From: JBBDYH01 sp040901795
GTDB taxonomy: Bacteria; Planctomycetota; Planctomycetia; Pirellulales; JALHPA01
Direction: 5' to 3'
Assembly (NCBI GenBank): GCA_040901795.1
Contig: JBBDYH010000122.1
Coordinates: 21,406 to 85,405, forward strand
DNA: 64,000 bases
The notes beneath the pieces were generated by a model. That model saw nothing but the letters and a program-made list of their open reading frames with translations, made no database searches and was not told the DNA's origin. This document shows, one piece after another, positions 60,121-64,000 of the stretch (positions within the stretch are counted from its first letter, which is position 1; each line of letters opens with the position of its first letter). Position numbers and translations under genes: made by a program.

Positions 60121-60153
60121 AAGAAAGCGGCCGCTGAAACGGATCGCCGCTTG
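60121..60153 (-). terminator. Terminator after csrA
   Basis: Reading the minus strand, AAGCGGC and GCCGCTT form a 7-bp stem with a 14-nt loop, followed by TTTCTTC, directly after the csrA stop. Confidence 0.5.
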
Positions 60154-60154
60154 A

Positions 60155-60379
60155 CTACGATGCATCGCCGCTTTTGGGAGTCGTCGGTGAAGATTCGCCG
60201 GACGCGCCCTGCCCGCCGTTGCGGACAATCGCGTCGTACACTTCGCGTCGGTGCACCGGGACCTCCTTGGGTGCTTCGACACCAAGTCGAACCTTGTCGC
60301 CGCGAATCTCGACGACCACGATCGTAATGTCATTGTTGATGACAATACTTTCGTTCTTCTTGCGTGACAGAACCAACAT
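60155..60379 (-). CDS. csrA: Carbon storage regulator CsrA
   Basis: A 74-residue RNA-binding regulator that blocks or protects mRNAs at GGA motifs. N-terminus: MLVLSRKKNESIVINNDITI, then VVVEIRGDKVRLGVEAPKEV and PVHRREVYDAI, nearly canonical, with Arg44-equivalent RR present. The C-terminus has an extra acidic/polar tail (GGQGASGESSPTTPKSG). AAGGA lies upstream at good spacing. In many bacteria CsrA is antagonised by FliW; no fliW or flagellar gene is near. A likely promoter lies at 60512-60539. Confidence 0.95.
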   Translation of the reverse strand: MLVLSRKKNESIVINNDITIVVVEIRGDKVRLGVEAPKEVPVHRREVYDAIVRNGGQGASGESSPTTPKSGDAS

Positions 60380-60511
60380 CGTACATTCCTTCTAAGCCGG
60401 CGTTCGCAGCGGAGGAGCGATCACACATCCTACGTGGTCCGCCCACTTTGCCGGTTACCCCATCCGCGATAGAGCCAGCCGGCGCTTCGGCGCAAACGCT
60501 TCCTTTGTTCC

Positions 60512-60539
60512 ACTCTACGTGCAAATATCGCCCAGTCAA
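60512..60539 (-). promoter_or_regulatory. Candidate csrA promoter
   Basis: Minus strand: TTGACT (60539-60534), 16 bp, TAGAGT (60517-60512). This gives a leader of about 125 nt. Confidence 0.35.
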
Positions 60540-61143
60540 GCACGGCGAGTCGCCCTTGCCAGCCTTTTCCTGCAAGATAGCGAGGATTTGGCACGGTTTT
60601 CGTATCCTGGCATTCCCAGAGTTGGGCTACGCGCCGACGTCCGCATTGAGCCAAAAAAATCGCCGTAAGTGATTTTGTCAATAGTGTTTAGCGCTTTGTC
60701 ACCTCGAGTGCCTTCAGCTCGGTGCGCTAGCATGGAATCCAAGCGATTAGTCAATTTCCAGGCATCGGTTGCGCCTCCTGTGAGCAATCACTTTTTTGCA
60801 GAGATCCGGCGATGGAATCCCCTGCGGATGGGACTTTGGGCCCCACCTGGTGAGTGTGCGGTCGTATGATTTGGATCTGGCTTGCGATGACAGACTACTA
60901 CGGCCTGTCCCGCCACTAGGCTGTAGCCGACTACAGCGCCGCGCTGGCTTGGGGACGGAATGCCTGACTCGCAGATGCTCAACACGCTCCATAATCGAGC
61001 AAATGTTGGCGATCGTTGAGGTCTGTTTCAGCGTACACGCAGGGGCTCGCCGCGTACTTCGGACGACGATTGATGAGAACCCGTCGCGGGAGGCTCAAAC
61101 TACGCCGATCGTGCATGCCAGTGCGAGCGACAGCGCCATTGGC
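60540..61143. other. Long intergenic stretch without a recognisable gene
   Basis: Several short open frames on both strands lack family features and good starts. A TTGACA on the minus strand near 60670-60680 has no matching -10. Nothing else can be supported. Confidence 0.5.
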
Positions 61144-61171
61144 TTGCGAACAACCGCGCCGTTCCTATAAT
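61144..61171 (+). promoter_or_regulatory. Promoter of nuoI
   Basis: TTGCGA (61144-61149), 16 bp, TATAAT (61166-61171). The nuoI ATG follows 81 nt later. Confidence 0.55.
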
Positions 61172-61252
61172 TCAGTTGTTCGTTGGCTTCCGCGTTGATC
61201 TATTTGCTATGCCCCGCCAATCGGCCACGTGCTAGCACAGCGAAAGACCCCC

Positions 61253-61780
61253 ATGCGCGAATGGTTCAGGGATGTTTGGCAAGCGATCGCCACCGTCGGC
61301 TACGGCATGTGGATCACGCTGCGCTACTGGTTCAAGACGTACAACCCCGAACGGGGAACATTCACGCAGAAGTTCGAGTATCCGGAATTGCCGGTTCCGG
61401 TGGCCGCACGGTATCGCGGCTTTCACCGTTTTGATCTGACGACGTGCATCGCGTGCGACCAATGCGCCAAAGCCTGCCCGGTCGATTGCATTTACATCGG
61501 CAAGGAGCGGGTTACGAATGGCAAGGGCTTTCGGATCACAGGCTTCGCGATCGACTATTCGAAGTGTATGTTCTGTGCGCTCTGCGTCGAACCCTGTCCG
61601 GTAGATTGCATCTTCATGGGCGCGACGCATGACTTGAGCTGCTACAGCCGCGACGGGTGCATCGTGGATTTTTCACGGCTGCCGGTCGAAACGGCCTGGG
61701 GACGGGCCACGCTCAATCCGACCGCAGTGGCAGAATCGAAGGTGATTGCCGAACCTGTGCATGGGGGGCCGAATCAATAG
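61253..61780 (+). CDS. nuoI: NADH-quinone oxidoreductase subunit I
   Basis: A 175-residue ferredoxin-like subunit of complex I, on the cytoplasmic arm near the membrane. Two 4Fe-4S motifs: CIACDQCAKACPVDCIYIG and CMFCALCVEPCPVDCIFMG. The amphipathic N-terminus (WQAIATVGYGMWITLRYWFK) and FEYPELPVPVAARYRGFHRF are typical. ATG at 61253; a GTG at 61229 is in frame but less likely. It is separated from nuoA and nuoC by a DUF2203 gene, so the complex I cluster is broken up. Confidence 0.95.
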   Translation: MREWFRDVWQAIATVGYGMWITLRYWFKTYNPERGTFTQKFEYPELPVPVAARYRGFHRFDLTTCIACDQCAKACPVDCIYIGKERVTNGKGFRITGFAIDYSKCMFCALCVEPCPVDCIFMGATHDLSCYSRDGCIVDFSRLPVETAWGRATLNPTAVAESKVIAEPVHGGPNQ

Positions 61781-61904
61781 TCGTGGAATGAACAAAAGTG
61801 GAGGCTTGCCGCGAATAACAGGTAGGTCCGGCCAGCCTGACCAGCGTCGCTCGAGTCTCGGCGCCAATCCCAGATGACCAGTAACCGATGAGAAGGGCAC
61901 AATC

Positions 61905-62375
61905 ATGACATTCAGCAGTGAGCCGAGAATTTTTACGCTGGAGCAGGCCAACGCCATGTTGCCGCTGGTGCGGGCCATCGTCCGAGATCTCGCCGAGCTA
62001 TCTCGCGACGTGCTCGACCGTCGCGAGCGGCTGGCCTTTCTACAGGCTGGGCGCGATGCCAACTCGAAGGATCTCTATGGCGACGAGTTGGCGCAGATCG
62101 AAGAGGAACTGCACAAAGACAACGATCGCCTGCGCGACTACGTCCGAGAGCTCCACGAACTGGGCGTTGAACCAAAGAATGGCCCGGAAGGACTCGTGGA
62201 CTTCCGCTGCCTGATGGACGGCCGCGTGGTTTATCTGTGCTGGAAATACGACGAGCCGGAGATTCGCCACTGGCATGAATTAGACGCCGGCTTCGCGGGT
62301 CGGCAGGCATTACCCGACGACTGGAAGATCGGCTCGGCGTCTTCAGCCGGTTGGGGAGGCAACCTGAATTCCTGA
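61905..62375 (+). CDS. DUF2203 family protein
   Basis: A 156-residue DUF2203 protein. RIFTLEQANAMLPLVRAIVR is the family start, a coiled-coil helix follows (ELAQIEEELHKDNDRLRDYV), then ELGVEPKNGPEGLVDFRCLM and VYLCWKYDEPEIRHWHELDA GF. Cytoplasmic, function unknown. AAGG is found 7 nt upstream of the ATG. It sits inside the nuo cluster with no evident link to complex I. Confidence 0.88.
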   Translation: MTFSSEPRIFTLEQANAMLPLVRAIVRDLAELSRDVLDRRERLAFLQAGRDANSKDLYGDELAQIEEELHKDNDRLRDYVRELHELGVEPKNGPEGLVDFRCLMDGRVVYLCWKYDEPEIRHWHELDAGFAGRQALPDDWKIGSASSAGWGGNLNS

Positions 62376-62397
62376 GCCAATTCGTCGGGGTTGCGGT

Positions 62398-62444
62398 TGG
62401 AGTTCAAGCTTTAGCTTGCGCAGGAGTTCAAGCTTTAGCTTGCC
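62398..62444. repeat. AGTTCAAGCTTTAGCTTGC repeat, two tandem copies
   Basis: Inverted orientation of the AAGCTAAAGCTTGAACTCC unit at 935-959 and 33179-33204. Two copies stand head to tail between DUF2203 and nuoA. Confidence 0.75.
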
Positions 62445-62502
62445 AACGGCGGCTGACAGCCCTCCGCCATTAATAGCCCGAAGCCTGAATCCCAACTTGC
62501 GC

Positions 62503-62530
62503 TTGCAAAGGCGGTGTCGCTCCTTAGAAT
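62503..62530 (+). promoter_or_regulatory. Promoter of nuoA
   Basis: TTGCAA (62503-62508), 16 bp, TAGAAT (62525-62530), about 80 nt before the nuoA ATG. Confidence 0.5.
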
Positions 62531-62610
62531 CAAGCGCTACGCAGCGACTCATTGCTGCGTCTGGTGGCTAAGGCGCCTGTGTCCAGCAAACCAGGCGACG
62601 CGTTACGTTC

Positions 62611-63222
62611 ATGACCACACCCACGTCCATCGTCGCCTACTTGGCGCTGTTTGCCGGTGTCGGCTTCGCCTTCCTGTTTGTCAACTTGCTGGTCGGTAAG
62701 CTGCTGCGGCCGCACGATCCGCATGCCGAAAAGCTGGAAGTCTACGAATGCGGCGAACCCACGATCGGCTCCAGTTTCGTGCAGTTCGATTTGCGGTTTT
62801 ACGTCGTGGCGCTGCTGTTCATTATCTTTGACGTTGAAGTCGCATTCTTTTTTCCTTGGGCCAATGTGTTTGGCAAGGCGACGCATTTGAGCGATCCACG
62901 GCTGCCGCTGGCGGCGGAGGCGCCAAGTGTGCCCGGAGGCGAATTGTCGTCGGAGGCGCGCGGTCTCTTCCGCGAAATTGGCATTGAGAATCCCGTCATT
63001 CCAGATGGGGGCGTGGACGCAATTCGCCAGAGCGCCCATCAGTTGGCCTGGCTATCGATCTGGGACATCGCGGTGTTTTTTGCCGTGCTGATGGTAGGGT
63101 TTGCGTATGTTTGGAAGCGCGGAGATCTGGATTGGGTGCGCGCGGTCACTCATGAGCGGCCCGCCGAAATTGTTTTGCCGCGGCCCGGTTTCCCCGAACG
63201 TGAGCCGGCGATGACCGCGTAG
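62611..63222 (+). CDS. nuoA: NADH-quinone oxidoreductase subunit A with central insertion
   Basis: A 203-residue membrane subunit of complex I; NuoA is usually 115-150. Helix 1 is YLALFAGVGFAFLFVNLLVG; the conserved loop is KLEVYECGEPTIGSSFVQFD; helix 2 is FYVVALLFIIFDVEVAFFFP. Then residues 88-145 form a soluble insertion (HLSDPRLPLAAEAPSVPGGE; GLFREIGIENPVIPD) before helix 3 (IWDIAVFFAVLMVGFAYVWK). The acidic helix-2 residue pair DVE is kept. nuoB, expected next, is absent; nuoC follows. Confidence 0.93.
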   Translation: MTTPTSIVAYLALFAGVGFAFLFVNLLVGKLLRPHDPHAEKLEVYECGEPTIGSSFVQFDLRFYVVALLFIIFDVEVAFFFPWANVFGKATHLSDPRLPLAAEAPSVPGGELSSEARGLFREIGIENPVIPDGGVDAIRQSAHQLAWLSIWDIAVFFAVLMVGFAYVWKRGDLDWVRAVTHERPAEIVLPRPGFPEREPAMTA

Positions 63223-63228
63223 CTACGA

Positions 63229-63283
63229 AAACCAGCCGGCACGCGCTAGCGTCCGGTTTTCCAAAAACCGTAGGCTAGCGCCC
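63229..63283. repeat. CGCTAGCGTCCGGTTTTCC...GGCTAGCGCC repeat
   Basis: GCTAGCG copies flank GTCCGGTTTTCCAAAAACCG, itself with a short TTTT/AAAA hairpin, between nuoA and nuoC. Confidence 0.5.
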
Positions 63284-63312
63284 CGCGGTTGAAGTCGCTT
63301 TAGAGAGGGAAC

Positions 63313-63843
63313 ATGCGAGGCAAGCCGTTTCTTGACCGACTGGTCAGCCATTTCGGCGACAAGATTACCGGTCACAATCTCGAGGCGATCGATCCTTGGA
63401 TCGAAGTGGCGCCCGACGGGCTCGAAGAAATCTGCCGTTACCTGAAGACTGAGACAGACTTGCGGTTCGATATGCTCTGCGACCTGACCGTGGTCGACTA
63501 CTTCGAACCGGACCCCAAGAAGGCGGCAAAGGTAACCTGGCAGCCACACCTCGAGGTGGTGTATCACCTTTGGAGCGTGCCGAACAAAGTGAGCCTTGTG
63601 CTCAAGGTCATGCTTCCGCGCTGGAAGAGCGATCAGCCGGTCGAGCTGCCCGAAGTGCCGACCGTGAGCCACGTTTGGCGTACGGCCGACTGGCACGAGC
63701 GCGAAGCCTATGATCTATGCGGCGTGTGGTTCACCGGCCACCCAAACCTGCGACGCATTCTCTGCCCCGAGGACTGGATCGGTCACCCGCTTCGCAAGGA
63801 CTACGAGATGCCGCTGGAATATCACGGCATAAGAAACAGATAA
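63313..63843 (+). CDS. nuoC: NADH-quinone oxidoreductase subunit C
   Basis: A 176-residue 30-kDa-type subunit of the peripheral arm. Family blocks: FDMLCDLTVVDYFE, FEVVYHLWSV-like LEVVYHLWSVPNKVSLVLKV, VPTVSHVWRTADWHEREAYD, LCGVWFTGHPNLRRILCPED and WIGHPLRKDYEMPLEYHGIR, the canonical end. GAGGG lies just before the ATG. nuoD is not fused and does not follow in this window; instead a repeat array begins. Confidence 0.94.
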   Translation: MRGKPFLDRLVSHFGDKITGHNLEAIDPWIEVAPDGLEEICRYLKTETDLRFDMLCDLTVVDYFEPDPKKAAKVTWQPHLEVVYHLWSVPNKVSLVLKVMLPRWKSDQPVELPEVPTVSHVWRTADWHEREAYDLCGVWFTGHPNLRRILCPEDWIGHPLRKDYEMPLEYHGIRNR

Positions 63844-63847
63844 CGAA

Positions 63848-64000
63848 ATGGAAATGTCGGTTCGGCTATCGGCTATCGGCCGTGAGCTATCAGCTCGATG
63901 ATCGTATGCCATTGCGAAAGCTGAAAGCTGATGGCCGACAGCCTTCCTGAACCCTGAACCCTGAACCCTGAACCCTGAACCCTGAACCCTGAACCCTGAA
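63848..64000. repeat. Palindromic element ending in a CCCTGAA heptamer array
   Basis: GGCTATCGGCCGTGAGCTAT pairs with AGCTGATGGCCGACAGCC. Then seven perfect CCCTGAA units (63952-64000) plus a partial one run off the window edge. It is related to the element at 13216-13385. Confidence 0.8.

Noticed and set aside
60588..60604. Sigma54-type promoter (TTGGCACGG...)
   Set aside because: The -24 half is good, but the -12 half has GT where GC is required, and no gene follows.
60536..60787. Minus-strand open frame of 83 codons in the csrA-nuoI gap
   Set aside because: No ribosome-binding site, no family resemblance, and it contains promoter-like AT-rich sequence.
60796..61170. Plus-strand open frame of 124 codons before nuoI
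   Set aside because: Its composition is not coding-like and it overlaps the nuoI promoter.
63946..64000. CRISPR array at the window end
   Set aside because: The repeats are 7-nt direct tandems with no spacers, so this is a microsatellite-like array.

Overview
This window is a stretch of a Planctomycetota chromosome, most like Pirellulales; I cannot name a genus. It is GC-rich. The diagnosis rests on gene families that are nearly diagnostic for the phylum: DUF1501 with DUF1549/DUF1553 and planctomycete-type cytochrome c/WD40 proteins, DUF1559 prepilin-like proteins with small transthyretin-like lipoproteins, a giant TPR/alpha-2-macroglobulin protein, and a PEP-CTERM protein. Intergenic spaces are crowded with short palindromic repeats of several families.

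Layout. 1-3.4 kb: truncated MORN/YwqK-like exported protein and a PAP2 phosphatase, both on the minus strand, then DUF1501. 3.4-9.9 kb: a decay or surface-cytochrome type operon (L7/L12-like small protein, DUF1549/DUF1553 protein, cytochrome-WD40-PPC protein). 9.9-15.9 kb: a MazEF-like toxin-antitoxin pair with a DUF4926 gene, ThuA, a small Pro/Gln-rich protein, a TGS-domain GTPase, a PolX polymerase and a DUF433/DUF5615 pair. 15.9-22.2 kb: two ABC exporter half-transporters (minus strand), cardiolipin synthase, a Uma2-family gene and a remnant of a second cardiolipin synthase. 22.3-36.4 kb: a DUF1559 hybrid protein, the 2867-residue TPR/A2M protein, then two tandem [DUF1559 prepilin-like + lipoprotein] modules. 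36.5-40.1 kb: LivG with a large membrane-spanning insertion, LivF, infC (minus strand) and a VTT/DedA-type membrane protein. 40.2-48.4 kb: an IlvD/Edd-family dehydratase of the YjhG/YagF type, a PEP-CTERM protein (minus strand), prfB with a programmed frameshift, an unknown gene, a fucose-isomerase-like protein and a PIN toxin with a two-repeat partner. 48.4-58.8 kb: acyl-CoA ligase, LptF/G-type permease, PLP aminotransferase, ComF, PH-domain protein, DUF2569, a tight three-gene operon (alpha/beta hydrolase, aldo-keto reductase, pyroglutamyl-peptidase-like) and a thiolase. 58.8-64 kb: ferrochelatase directly behind tRNA-Glu, csrA, then complex I genes nuoI, nuoA and nuoC interrupted by a DUF2203 gene, ending in a tandem CCCTGAA heptamer array.

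Most interesting: the LivG ATPase split by two predicted membrane helices between Walker A and the Q-loop; tRNA-Glu, the substrate source of C5 heme synthesis, sharing a promoter with hemH; the mirror-like TPR/MG-module architecture of the giant A2M protein; a G8 homopolymer that puts an ABC exporter out of frame with its only good ATG; and repeat elements that supply parts of coding sequences (a signal peptide, a TPR linker, C-termini, a start and ribosome-binding region).

All calls come from reading the sequence and from knowledge of families. No database search was run.
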